From a virus, in IMG/VR virus record IMGVR_UViG_3300020578_000190, positions 1-39,497 of that record: a DNA stretch of 39,497 nt, one strand, 5' to 3'. The notes under the pieces are model-generated. The model did not search any database. It was given only the letters and a program-made list of their open reading frames with translations, and was not told where the DNA came from. Shown piece after piece: positions 1 through 7,066 of the stretch (positions within the stretch are counted from its first letter, which is position 1; the number at the start of each line of letters is the position of its first letter). Position numbers and translations under genes: made by a program.

Positions 1-2
1 TA

Positions 3-221
3 GGGGATGCTTATTTAGTTGCCGCACACATTTCAGGTATGATACCTATTACAAAAGTTTTATGGTTTAATTCAACTGATTATGATTTAATAACCAGAAC
101 TAATTTTTCCACTATAAACGCAGTAACGTCATTCACTATCAATGTAACAACTGTTAATGTTACGCAAAATATTAAATATTGTATAATTGGGGACGTAAAC
201 CTTTCCCACTCATCAAATTAA
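3..221 (+). CDS. 3' end of a truncated gene, unknown product
   Basis: The reading frame is open from the left edge of the window to a TAA at 219-221, so this is the C-terminal 72 residues of a longer protein. The visible part starts GDAYLVAAHISG and is rich in Thr, Asn, Val and Ile, with alternating polar and hydrophobic residues that suggest beta strands. This would suit a virion surface or fibre domain, but no family is recognisable. The ATG at 39 is internal and there is no reason to start there. The stop overlaps by four bases the end of the leftward gene at 218-550, so the two genes converge. Function is not assigned. Confidence 0.6.
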   Translation, partial: GDAYLVAAHISGMIPITKVLWFNSTDYDLITRTNFSTINAVTSFTINVTTVNVTQNIKYCIIGDVNLSHSSN

Positions 222-550
222 CAACCTTTCAAACTTTTATATAGTTCGCATATCTCACCACATGTTTCATAATCTTCAATCTTTTCAAAATACGGCATCA
301 TATCTCTTTTTAATATTATTGATTCTGATTTTGTAAAATTAAATTCGGTGTCCCAATCCAAATTACTAATTTTTGCAAAAATTGATAATGTCAAAGTTTT
401 TTTTTCATTATTAGAATTATCAAATCTTTTGAATAATTCAATGATGGATCTGTAAATCGATTCTTTATTTTCATCATAGAAATCCGTAAATTCTTTATAT
501 TTTCCAGTAAAAACCAATTTGATTTCTGGTTTTTTTTGATTTTTTTTCAT
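218..550 (-). CDS. Hypothetical protein, 110 aa
   Basis: A small protein of mixed charge with a Lys-rich N-terminus (MKKNQKKPEIK), a predicted beta start (IKLVFTGKYKEFTDFY) and a C-terminal helical part containing two Cys (ETCGEICELYKSLKGC). No signal peptide or membrane segment is visible and no family is recognised. The ATG at 550 is followed by a normal coding pattern. Upstream lies an AT-rich gap with a degenerate TATAAATTTATA stretch at about 560-571. It is the last gene of the leftward block that begins at the lipoprotein gene. Function unknown. Confidence 0.65.
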   Translation of the reverse strand: MKKNQKKPEIKLVFTGKYKEFTDFYDENKESIYRSIIELFKRFDNSNNEKKTLTLSIFAKISNLDWDTEFNFTKSESIILKRDMMPYFEKIEDYETCGEICELYKSLKGC

Positions 551-587
551 AACTAAATTTTATAAATTTATAAGTAGTAACACAAAT

Positions 588-1250
588 CTATGATATGTAA
601 TCGTGACAAAGTTCTTTTTTTATCTTTTTATTTATCAACAGGTTATAATAATATGTTTCTTGGTCGCAGTATCTTAATAATTTTTCGTAGTTTTTTGGGG
701 GGTATTGATCTATCCAATGAATAATCTCTTCTTTTGTATACATTTGGTATCCATATTTATCACTGTTATATTCTTCTACAACTCCAAAAGTTTCTTCTAC
801 AAAATTTTTTAAGTTATTCAAAATCACAAAATCATAGTGTTGTTTTGATGAAAATTCACACAAAATTTTATATATGGTTTCATATCTTTTTGGGACCCAA
901 TGATGGTTATTTCTTTGATAGTAGATTTCATCTATTACCATTTTTAATTTCTCCTCTGGTTTAAGCAAATAAAAATCTGTAAATGTTTGTCTTATAGATT
1001 CTATGTGCCAAGATCCTATTGTAAAAATTATACTACTTAATAAATGTTCTTTAGGGTCTCTAAGTATAAAAAAAGTTTTACCCGTATAAGGAAATAAAAT
1101 TACATTGGAGTGTTCATCTAATATTGGTTGTATTTCTTTAAAAAAAGGTAATTTTTTTTTGTTTACAATTTGTTTTATATAGCGATGACCACACCTTAGA
1201 AAGGTTATTATTCTTTTTTTATCTTTCTCATAAATTTGAATTCCTTTCAT
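588..1250 (-). CDS. Sulfotransferase-like protein
   Basis: Probably a PAPS-dependent sulfotransferase fold, 220 aa. The N-terminal FLRCGHRYI (residues 17-25) sits where these enzymes have the 5'-phosphosulfate loop after the first strand. FFILRDPKEHLLSS (60-73) matches the conserved RDP-x-E-x-x-x-S block that binds the 3'-phosphate. HHWVP (116-120) and the following FVILNNL (141-147) resemble the H-x-P and ENL landmarks of the Golgi/bacterial Sulfotransfer_2 group. The usual Lys in the first loop is not obvious (RCGHR instead of PKxG), so activity is uncertain. I place the start at ATG 1250 because an upstream start would overlap the previous gene; the ATG then lies four bases after that gene's stop. 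The target could be a glycan or a small molecule. It lies directly downstream of the receiver-like gene, probably in the same transcript. Confidence 0.55.
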   Translation of the reverse strand: MKGIQIYEKDKKRIITFLRCGHRYIKQIVNKKKLPFFKEIQPILDEHSNVILFPYTGKTFFILRDPKEHLLSSIIFTIGSWHIESIRQTFTDFYLLKPEEKLKMVIDEIYYQRNNHHWVPKRYETIYKILCEFSSKQHYDFVILNNLKNFVEETFGVVEEYNSDKYGYQMYTKEEIIHWIDQYPPKNYEKLLRYCDQETYYYNLLINKKIKKELCHDYIS

Positions 1251-1254
1251 AGTT

Positions 1255-1734
1255 TTATTTGTTACTTTTATCCCATTTCGCTTTTCTTGCTTCTGGTGGT
1301 AAAAGATGATCACCCGATATTGTGTGTGATATTTGTTTAATACAACACGTTTGAGGTAATCTGCAATTTTTAAAATAATTATTTATATACCCCATCATAT
1401 TACCACTACCAATTGGATTTGCAGAATGTATAAAAATTTGTGGTAACGGAATACTTTTACTCATACTAAGATCAACTAAAAATCTACAACAATCCATACC
1501 AGTTTTTTCTTTTATATTATCATAATCTAAAGTAAAGTTATTTTTTACATTAGTATAATACTCAACCATAGCACTTTCACCTAAATCATGATCTAATGAT
1601 ATCTCCACAATACTTTCTAAACCATGTAAGTTTACAAAATTTATAAATTCTTGATAATTTTTTACCACACTCCATGATTCGTCATTTGGTATTCTTACGT
1701 CGTCTAAATAAAGTTTTAATTTATCAGTTCTCAC
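1255..1734 (-). CDS. Cyclic-phosphate-processing receiver-like (cREC) protein
   Basis: A 159-aa protein matching the phage and bacterial cREC family, a receiver-like fold predicted to act on cyclic phosphates or RNA ends. Visible landmarks are KLYLDDVRIP (7-16) with the acidic pair D11/D12, ISLDHDLG (45-52) with D48, H49 and D50, and FIHSANPIG (101-109) with H103. In these proteins the phosphorylated Asp of true receivers is replaced by the LDHDLG set, which suggests an enzyme rather than a two-component receiver. The start is GTG at 1734: the in-frame region back to a stop at 1768-1770 has no ATG. Four bases separate it from the sulfotransferase-like gene. The substrate is not known; RNA 2',3'-cyclic phosphate is the family-level guess. 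Confidence 0.65.
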   Translation of the reverse strand: MRTDKLKLYLDDVRIPNDESWSVVKNYQEFINFVNLHGLESIVEISLDHDLGESAMVEYYTNVKNNFTLDYDNIKEKTGMDCCRFLVDLSMSKSIPLPQIFIHSANPIGSGNMMGYINNYFKNCRLPQTCCIKQISHTISGDHLLPPEARKAKWDKSNK

Positions 1735-1802
1735 TTTTTTTAAATAATTTTGAATGGTGTGGATATACTAACTTCTAAATAGTGAAATTATATTTTGGTC
1801 GT

Positions 1803-1821
1803 GTTTGCTTTAAAAGCAAAC
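1803..1821. repeat. Perfect inverted repeat in an intergenic gap
   Basis: GTTTGCTTT and AAAGCAAAC form a 9-base palindrome around one base, so a hairpin would keep six base pairs (GTTTGC/GCAAAC) around a 7-base loop. It lies in the 194-base gap between the receiver-like gene and the lipoprotein gene. There is no strong T-run on the leftward side, so it is a weak terminator for the lipoprotein; a protein-binding site is equally possible. Confidence 0.3.
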
Positions 1822-1928
1822 CATTTTGATAATAACTTTCTTATATATATGAAAATTTTATTTTCATTTTTTTTTAAGTGGGAATTATTATAAAAAGACA
1901 CAAAAAACTTACTCATTAATATTTTAAT

Positions 1929-2135
1929 TTAAAACCTATCTTTCATTATTATAAGTTTTTCATCGGAACCACTTCCATCAGGTATTTGAGCAGTTGTTGA
2001 ATCCACAGCTGTTACTGATGCAGTATCAACTTGGGCAGCGATTGAGTCTGTTACTTCGATAACGCTCGACCCGAAACCACACGACATCAACGATAATGTT
2101 AAACTGATGACTAAAACTAATTTGTATTTCTTCAT
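1929..2135 (-). CDS. Small phage lipoprotein
   Basis: A 68-aa protein with a clear lipoprotein signal: Lys-rich start MKKYK, a hydrophobic stretch (LVLVISLTLSL, 6-16) and a lipobox LMSC with Cys19, followed by Gly. Signal peptidase II would leave a mature acylated peptide of 50 residues rich in Ser, Thr, Val and Asp. The Bacteroidetes surface-export signal (a Lys or Ser followed by several acidic residues just after the Cys) is absent, so a periplasm-facing location is more likely than the cell surface. Small phage lipoproteins can be outer-membrane spanins or superinfection-exclusion factors. This one is not Pro-rich like Rz1 and has no visible Rz partner, so I do not choose. It stands alone between two intergenic hairpins. 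Confidence 0.65.
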   Translation of the reverse strand: MKKYKLVLVISLTLSLMSCGFGSSVIEVTDSIAAQVDTASVTAVDSTTAQIPDGSGSDEKLIIMKDRF

Positions 2136-2161
2136 AGATTTAAATATACAAAATTCTTATG

Positions 2162-2194
2162 AAAATAAAAAACCCCAACGATTTGTCGGGGTTT
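2162..2194 (-). terminator. Intrinsic terminator, leftward
   Basis: Read leftward, the hairpin arms ACCCCGAC and GTTGGGGT enclose a short AAATC loop and are followed by a T-rich run (complement of 2162-2170). It lies downstream of the ClpC-like gene and just upstream of the lipoprotein gene, so it would separate the two transcripts. The other arm also ends in TTTT, so it could work weakly in the other direction. Confidence 0.75.
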
Positions 2195-2231
2195 TAAGGT
2201 CTTTCGGTGAATTCAACTTCACTTACTTATT

Positions 2232-2270
2232 AGAAAAAAAACGAAAAGGCTGTCGGCAAAGAATGCCTTT
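2232..2270 (-). terminator. Possible second terminator after the ClpC-like gene
   Basis: Read leftward, AAAGGC (complement of 2265-2270) and GCCTTTT (complement of 2244-2250) pair around a 14-base loop and are followed by a long T-run (complement of 2233-2241). It sits 42 bases beyond the ClpC-like stop codon. The stem is short and the loop large, so it is weaker than the hairpin at 2171-2194; the two would act in tandem. Confidence 0.4.
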
Positions 2271-2311
2271 GAGTATATAAATATATGTTTTTTTTAAAAA
2301 GTTGAAAATAT

Positions 2312-4330
2312 TTATACATTTTTCTTATTAATTGAAAGTTTTTCATCTTTATATTTAATACTAATCATTTCTTTTTCAGTAATGTTACCTTTTAGTATTT
2401 CCTCACTTAAAAAATCTTCACACAAATTTTGAATTATCCTTTTTATTGGTCTTGCACCATACTCTTCTTGTGAATTTAATTCGAATACTCTATTTATAAT
2501 AGATTTATCAAACATAATCTTGTAATTTTTTTCTTTCAACCTTGAAATCAATTTATTTAATTCTACATTAACGATTTTTTTTAATGTTTCTTCATTCAAA
2601 GAATTAAATAAAATTACGTCATCAATTCTATTTAGAAATTCAGGATTAAATTGTTGTTTTAACGCTTTTTGAATTATAGATTTTCTTACTTCATATTTTT
2701 GTTTTTCAGAAGACACAGTCGAAAATCCAACCCCCCCACCAAAATCTGAAACTTTTTTTGAGCCGACATTTGATGTCATTATGATGATTGTATTTGTGAA
2801 GTTTACTTTTCTTCCAAATGAATCAGTTAAATGACCCTCATCTAAAATTTGTAAAAGTAAATTGAAAACATCTTTATGTGCCTTTTCTATTTCATCAAAT
2901 AAAACAACTGAAAATGGATTATTTTTTATTTTTTCAGTTAATTGTCCACCTTCATCGTATCCAACATAACCAGGAGGTGACCCAATCAATTTCGAAACGT
3001 TGTGTTTTTCCATGAATTCACTCATATCAACGCGAATTATTTTTTCAGGATCACCGAATAATAAATCTGCAATAGATTTTGCTAAATAAGTTTTACCAAC
3101 ACCTGTAGAACCTAAAAATATAAAGGAACCAATTGGTTTATTCGCGTCTTTAATTCCGACTCTATTTCTTCTAATGGCTTTAGATATTATTGAAATTGCT
3201 TCATCTTGTCCAATTACTTTATTTGACAACAAAATTTCCATTTTAAGAAGTTTATCTGTCTCTTTACCATCCAATTTTGTAATTGGAACACCTGTCATAT
3301 TACTTATGATATTATATACATCATCAATTGAAATAGGGGTTTTATTATCTTTTAAAGTGTCTGACCATTTTTGTTTCTCAACATCAAGCTTACTCATTAT
3401 TTTTCTTTCTTCATCTCTAAGCTTAGCTGCTTGTTCGTAGTTTTGTGATTTAACAACTTGTATTTTTTTCTCCTTAATTTCTTCCGCTTCTTTTTTTAAT
3501 TTTTCTATTGACTCTGGAATTTTTGTTGTCACTCTTTTCTCTGAACCAAGTTCATCCAAAACATCAATGGCTTTATCAGGAAATTGTCTGTCAGTTATAT
3601 ATCTTGCACACAATTTAACAATTGTTTCGAAAACACCTTCATCATATGACACTTTATGAAATGATTGATATGAATCTTTTAAATTTTTTAATATATCAAT
3701 TGTTTCAATTTGTGTAGGTTCATTTAAAATTATTTTTTGAAACCTTCTTACTAATGCAGAATCTTTTTCTAAATGTTTTTTATATTCATCGAAAGTAGTT
3801 GCACCAATACATTGAATTTCTCCTCTTGCCAATGCTGGTTTTAAAATATTAGCAGCATCCATTGATCCACTAGCATTACCAGCACCAACCATTGTATGTA
3901 ATTCATCTATGAATACAACAACATTTGTAACTTCTTGTAATTCATTTAGAATTGCCTTGATTCTTTCTTCAAACTGACCCCTATATTTTGTTCCAGCAAC
4001 AAGAGAGGTTAAATCTAATGAAACAATTCTTTTGTCAATTAAGTTTGATGGGCACTCACCTTTATGAATTAGCAAAGCAAGTTTTTCAACCAATGCGGAT
4101 TTACCTACACCAGAATCCCCAACAATAACCGCGTTATTTTTCTTTTTTCTCGAAAGAATTTGTGCGATTCTTTTTACTTCTTTATCTCTACCAACAACAG
4201 GATCTATTTTACCTTCTTCAGCAAGTTTTGTTAAATCTCTTGAAAAATTATCAAGAATTGGTGTTGTTGAATTCCTACGGACCTTTTTAGGATTTGTTTG
4301 TGGTCTCTCTTCAAAAAAATCTACAGACAT
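2312..4330 (-). CDS. ClpC-like AAA+ unfoldase lacking the N-terminal domain
   Basis: A 672-aa two-ring AAA+ unfoldase. NBD1 has Walker A GDSGVGKS (71-78), Walker B VVFIDE (138-143) and the RRF arginine segment (195-197). A short middle region carries a UVR motif (about 296-310, NYEQAAKLRDEERK), which is typical of ClpC and not of ClpB. NBD2 has Walker A GSTGVGKT (407-414), Walker B VVLFDE (475-480) and sensor-2 GARP (625-628). After TSNVG there is a VGF tripeptide (534-536) where ClpC and ClpX place the loop that docks to ClpP. The repeated adaptor-binding N-domain of cellular ClpC (which is over 800 aa) is missing: the protein begins with a Lys/Arg-rich tail and goes straight to NBD1. No phage clpP is visible, so partnership with host ClpP is the natural inference. 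It diverges from hsp20 across a shared 150-base regulatory gap. Confidence 0.9.
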   Translation of the reverse strand: MSVDFFEERPQTNPKKVRRNSTTPILDNFSRDLTKLAEEGKIDPVVGRDKEVKRIAQILSRKKKNNAVIVGDSGVGKSALVEKLALLIHKGECPSNLIDKRIVSLDLTSLVAGTKYRGQFEERIKAILNELQEVTNVVVFIDELHTMVGAGNASGSMDAANILKPALARGEIQCIGATTFDEYKKHLEKDSALVRRFQKIILNEPTQIETIDILKNLKDSYQSFHKVSYDEGVFETIVKLCARYITDRQFPDKAIDVLDELGSEKRVTTKIPESIEKLKKEAEEIKEKKIQVVKSQNYEQAAKLRDEERKIMSKLDVEKQKWSDTLKDNKTPISIDDVYNIISNMTGVPITKLDGKETDKLLKMEILLSNKVIGQDEAISIISKAIRRNRVGIKDANKPIGSFIFLGSTGVGKTYLAKSIADLLFGDPEKIIRVDMSEFMEKHNVSKLIGSPPGYVGYDEGGQLTEKIKNNPFSVVLFDEIEKAHKDVFNLLLQILDEGHLTDSFGRKVNFTNTIIIMTSNVGSKKVSDFGGGVGFSTVSSEKQKYEVRKSIIQKALKQQFNPEFLNRIDDVILFNSLNEETLKKIVNVELNKLISRLKEKNYKIMFDKSIINRVFELNSQEEYGARPIKRIIQNLCEDFLSEEILKGNITEKEMISIKYKDEKLSINKKNV

Positions 4331-4351
4331 TTAATTAGTTTTTATGTAAAA

Positions 4352-4359
4352 CAAATATA
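4352..4359 (-). promoter_or_regulatory. Bacteroidetes-type -7 box before the ClpC-like gene
   Basis: Read leftward this is TATATTTG, a full match to the Bacteroidetes -7 element TAnnTTTG. It would give an untranslated leader of roughly 20 bases before the ATG at 4330. There is no clean TTTG at the expected distance; the TTTA-like bases nearby are degenerate. In DNA this AT-rich, a lone -7 match is only moderate evidence. Confidence 0.45.
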
Positions 4360-4385
4360 ACATAAATTATTCTAAAATAAAAATA

Positions 4386-4428
4386 GACAAAATGTCATAA
4401 AATTTAAAATATTATTGTCAAAATGTCA
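4386..4428. promoter_or_regulatory. TGTCA repeats, candidate operator shared by chaperone genes
   Basis: Three TGTCA units occur at 4393-4397, 4416-4420 and 4424-4428, the last two separated by three bases. The first is also half of a perfect GACA-AAA-TGTC inverted repeat (4386-4396). On the other strand the units read TGACA and resemble -35 hexamers. They lie in the middle of the gap between the divergent ClpC-like and Hsp20 genes, where a shared repressor or activator site would be expected. No binding protein can be named. Confidence 0.35.
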
Positions 4429-4480
4429 AAAAATATCTGTTGGCAGAATATTTGATCAAAAGATTAAAAAATTATAAACT

Positions 4481-4846
4481 ATGATTACGTTATTTAAAGA
4501 TCCGTTTTTTATGGGGTTGGACAGAATGTTCGAGACCCCTAATGAGTCATCTCCTAAAACTTATATTCGTAAAACAGAAAACGAATATAAGGTAATAATT
4601 AGTGTCCCTGGCCTCACTAAAGAAGATTTAGAAATTTCAACCAAGGATGGTTATTTAAAAATTTCATACAAAAAAGAAGAAAGGGATAAGACTGAACATT
4701 TCACATCTAGTTTTGTGAAAACATATTCATTACCTGAAGATGTGAAAGAAAGGGATATTGTTGGTAAGGTTGAAAATGGTGTGTTAGAGTTAACATTACC
4801 AATCGATCGAAAAAAGTTATTATGGAAAACAATATCTTTAAATTAA
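4481..4846 (+). CDS. Small heat-shock protein (Hsp20 family)
   Basis: A 121-aa holdase-type chaperone. The alpha-crystallin domain spans about 27-110, with the strand pattern EYKVIISVPGLTKEDLEI (35-52) and the family hallmark GVLELTLP (100-107). The C-terminal ISL (118-120) fits the I-x-I/L motif that joins subunits into oligomers. The N-terminal arm is short. T4-like phages of several hosts carry Hsp20 proteins, generally thought to protect unfolded virion or host proteins. It is divergent from the ClpC-like unfoldase and shares its regulatory region. The gene is followed within six bases by a strong terminator, so it is probably transcribed alone. Confidence 0.9.
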   Translation: MITLFKDPFFMGLDRMFETPNESSPKTYIRKTENEYKVIISVPGLTKEDLEISTKDGYLKISYKKEERDKTEHFTSSFVKTYSLPEDVKERDIVGKVENGVLELTLPIDRKKLLWKTISLN

Positions 4847-4851
4847 CATAG

Positions 4852-4874
4852 ACCCCGAGAAATCGGGGTTTTTT
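4852..4874 (+). terminator. Intrinsic terminator after hsp20
   Basis: ACCCCGA and TCGGGG pair around a GAAA tetraloop and are followed by TTTTTT. Spacing, tetraloop and T-run are all typical of a rho-independent terminator. It begins six bases after the hsp20 stop. Confidence 0.9.
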
Positions 4875-4910
4875 ATTTAATTTATTTTTATTATATTTTA
4901 AAAAAAAGTT

Positions 4911-5156
4911 ATGAGTATAAAATCAGAAAAAATTGATGGTAAATTTATAATCGTTGAAATCGATTCTTCCAATTTGAATTCAGCAAAATATGATACTGAA
5001 AATGAAATATTATCGGTAACATTCAATAGTGGAAGTATTTATGAGTATAATAAAGTTCCTTGGTCTGTTTTTACCAAACTTAGGGCGGCAGATTCACAAG
5101 GAAAATACTTTAATGAGAATATCTCAAAGAAGTACGATTATTCAAGATTGAAATGA
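4911..5156 (+). CDS. KTSC domain protein
   Basis: An 81-aa protein that is almost entirely a KTSC domain. Family landmarks are VEIDSSNLNSAKYD (15-28), LSVTFNSGSIYEYNKVP (34-50) and the C-terminal ADSQGKYFNENI. KTSC domains are found alone in phages and bacteria, or fused to lysyl-tRNA synthetase and other proteins; their biochemical role is not established. The stop overlaps the start of the next gene by four bases (ATGA), implying translational coupling to the nucleotidyltransferase. Confidence 0.75.
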   Translation: MSIKSEKIDGKFIIVEIDSSNLNSAKYDTENEILSVTFNSGSIYEYNKVPWSVFTKLRAADSQGKYFNENISKKYDYSRLK

Positions 5157-5935
5157 GTTTATTTGAAGACTTGATAGAAGACAAAGAATTTGATAAAAAG
5201 ATTTTAAAATCTTTTAAGGGAAAAAACACTCTTTGCACTCAAATATTTGATAGGGTTGGTGAAGAGTATAAACTTAAAGAAGAAATTAGAAACCGTATAC
5301 TTGAAATAGTAGAACAATATCTTGATTTTATTGATATTGAATTTTTTATTCATGACGTATTATTTACCGGTTCTTTGGCAAACTATAACTGGTCAGAATT
5401 TTCTGATGTGGATATTCATATATTGATTGATAAAAATGAATTTGACCAATCTGAAACTAAAAATTCTGTAGTTTTAAATAAAATAATAGACGAATTTTTT
5501 GATGCTAAAGAAAAAGTTTGGAAATCAAAACAAAATATAAAAATAAAGGGATTTGAGGTTGAAATGTATGTTCAGGATATAGATCAAGAACATATATCTT
5601 CAGGTGTATATTCAGTTTTAAACAACAAGTGGGTCATTACTCCTGAAAAAATGAACCCAAGGATTGACGATAATAAAATCCTACAAAAAGGAGAGGAATA
5701 TGCAAAACAAATAGATGATTTGGTTTCAGAATTCAATTCAAATAAAGATGTCTCAAAAGAAACAAAAGAACTTTACAAAAAAATTAAAACATTTAGAAAA
5801 AGTGGTTTAGAAAAAGGTGGAGAATACTCATATGAAAACCTAACCTTTAAATTACTTAGAAGAAATGGATATATAGGTAAAGTATTAGATTTAAAAAATG
5901 ATATAACGGACAAAAAATTGTCCATAACACAATAA
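5153..5935 (+). CDS. Pol-beta superfamily nucleotidyltransferase
   Basis: A 260-aa protein with the nucleotidyltransferase signature GS (73-74), a short spacer, then SDVDIHI (84-90), giving the metal-binding pair D85 and D87. A third acidic residue is likely E137 in FEVEMYV. Fold and spacing match minimal nucleotidyltransferases, which transfer a nucleotide to a protein, RNA or small molecule. The C-terminal half (about 180-260) is Lys/Glu-rich and helical. The substrate cannot be told from sequence. The gene overlaps the KTSC gene by four bases and ends about 70 bases before the virion block. Confidence 0.7.
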   Translation: MSLFEDLIEDKEFDKKILKSFKGKNTLCTQIFDRVGEEYKLKEEIRNRILEIVEQYLDFIDIEFFIHDVLFTGSLANYNWSEFSDVDIHILIDKNEFDQSETKNSVVLNKIIDEFFDAKEKVWKSKQNIKIKGFEVEMYVQDIDQEHISSGVYSVLNNKWVITPEKMNPRIDDNKILQKGEEYAKQIDDLVSEFNSNKDVSKETKELYKKIKTFRKSGLEKGGEYSYENLTFKLLRRNGYIGKVLDLKNDITDKKLSITQ

Positions 5936-5950
5936 TAATCCTAATTTTTT

Positions 5951-5972
5951 TATTTATATCTATGTATTTATA
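5951..5972 (+). promoter_or_regulatory. Two TATTTATA motifs before the virion block
   Basis: Exact TATTTATA octamers occur at 5951-5958 and 5965-5972, 33 bases before the start at 6006. The same octamer in the same orientation precedes many virion genes in this window and is a candidate late promoter element. Confidence 0.45.
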
Positions 5973-6005
5973 GAATAAGAATAAGTCAATCTTAATATTG
6001 AAACA

Positions 6006-7064
6006 ATGGCAGATTTAAAACCACTTGGTAGCGAGAAGTTACATGGAGATGAAAAATTAAAAAGAATTCTCGAGCTAACTTACTACAATGAAAAGAAAAA
6101 TAAGTCAATATCAACAAAACCTGAATTAATTAAAGAATCTAGTACTGGAGGTGTTTATGGTATTGTAAAAGAAAAAGATGGATACTATGTTAAAAGAGGT
6201 TTGAATGAACAATCACTTGATTATATTGGTGGTATGTTTATGAAAAACAAAAACAAATTTTCATCTTATTCTGAAGCATTAAAAAGACTTGAATTTATTA
6301 AAGGACAAGAAGAATTACAAGAGGCTACAAAATATATTTTAAAACCAAATAAACCTCAAGAGGCTGCACCCGATAAGGGATCGGATGTACCTCCACCTAC
6401 TACAGCTCCTGATATGGGTACAGAAGCATCTCCTCCTGCGGAAAGTGATATGGCTAGTGAACCCGCTCCTGATATGGGTGGTGAACCCGCTCCTGATATG
6501 GGTGGTGAACCCGCTCCTGATATGGGTGGTGAACCCGCTCCTGATATGGGTGGTGAAGAATCTTCAGGGAGTGGTGAGTCTAAAAGATCTGACTACATGG
6601 CAGAAGTTCAAAAATTTGCAGGTAAATTAGGTCAAGAACTCAGAGATCAAAAAGAAAGATTGGAAAGTGATGATATAAAATATGTTTTGAATATGGTTAT
6701 ATCTGCAGTTGACTTGGAAAAGTTAGACTTAGAAGATTTAGAAGAAATAGGTAAAAAATTTGAAAGAGAGAATGAAGAAGGTGGTGAAGATATGGGTTCT
6801 GAAGAACCTGAAAAGCCAGCTGCAGAAGAGCCTGCCTCATCTGAAGAACCATCTGCAGAGGAAAATTTAGGTGAGAAAGATGGTTTAAAATCTTTAGAAG
6901 AGTTAATCAACACGCCATTACAAACACATGAAGTTAATATTGATCAATTTGATGATTTGAGTGAAGGAGATGATCAAGATGATATCAAAGAAGTCGATTT
7001 TGAAAAAATGAAAAATGAAATTAATCAAGCAATTGGTGAAAAATTAAGTAAATATTTTAACTAA
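6006..7064 (+). CDS. Acidic virion-block protein with PAPDMGGE repeats
   Basis: A 352-aa protein of unknown function. The first 115 residues look folded (VYGIVKEKDGYYVKRG, 50-65). A Pro/Glu/Asp-rich linker (116-190) follows, with four near-identical EPAPDMGG units. A helical segment (195-260) comes next, then a second acidic Pro/Ser linker and a C-terminal helical part. The overall charge is strongly acidic. It opens the rightward block that leads into terminase and portal, with two TATTTATA motifs upstream, so a virion or prohead-core role is plausible but inferred from position only. Three bases separate it from the next gene. Confidence 0.7.
   Translation: MADLKPLGSEKLHGDEKLKRILELTYYNEKKNKSISTKPELIKESSTGGVYGIVKEKDGYYVKRGLNEQSLDYIGGMFMKNKNKFSSYSEALKRLEFIKGQEELQEATKYILKPNKPQEAAPDKGSDVPPPTTAPDMGTEASPPAESDMASEPAPDMGGEPAPDMGGEPAPDMGGEPAPDMGGEESSGSGESKRSDYMAEVQKFAGKLGQELRDQKERLESDDIKYVLNMVISAVDLEKLDLEDLEEIGKKFERENEEGGEDMGSEEPEKPAAEEPASSEEPSAEENLGEKDGLKSLEELINTPLQTHEVNIDQFDDLSEGDDQDDIKEVDFEKMKNEINQAIGEKLSKYFN
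6459..6554 (+). repeat. Four tandem 24-base repeats (in frame)
   Basis: The unit GAACCCGCTCCTGATATGGG plus TGGT occurs four times head to tail with essentially no divergence, encoding EPAPDMGG. The unit is a multiple of three, so slippage would lengthen or shorten the linker without a frameshift. Near-identity at the DNA level points to recent expansion. Confidence 0.9.
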
Positions 7065-7066
7065 AA

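Noticed and set aside
1803-1821. Strong terminator for the lipoprotein gene
   Set aside because: The stem is only six pairs and no T-run follows on the leftward strand, so it is listed only as an inverted repeat.
2276-2316. Two more TATTTATA-like octamers around the end of the ClpC-like gene
   Set aside because: One overlaps the end of a coding region, and the other is about 140 bases from the nearest start with a terminator between; probably chance.
4869-4899. Promoter TTTT-N19-TATATTTT before the KTSC gene
   Set aside because: It lacks both diagnostic G residues and overlaps the terminator T-run; such matches are common in AT-rich DNA.
6385-6630. Alternative-frame protein with repeated LLIWVVNP
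   Set aside because: It is the shifted reading of the 24-base repeats inside a well-supported gene.
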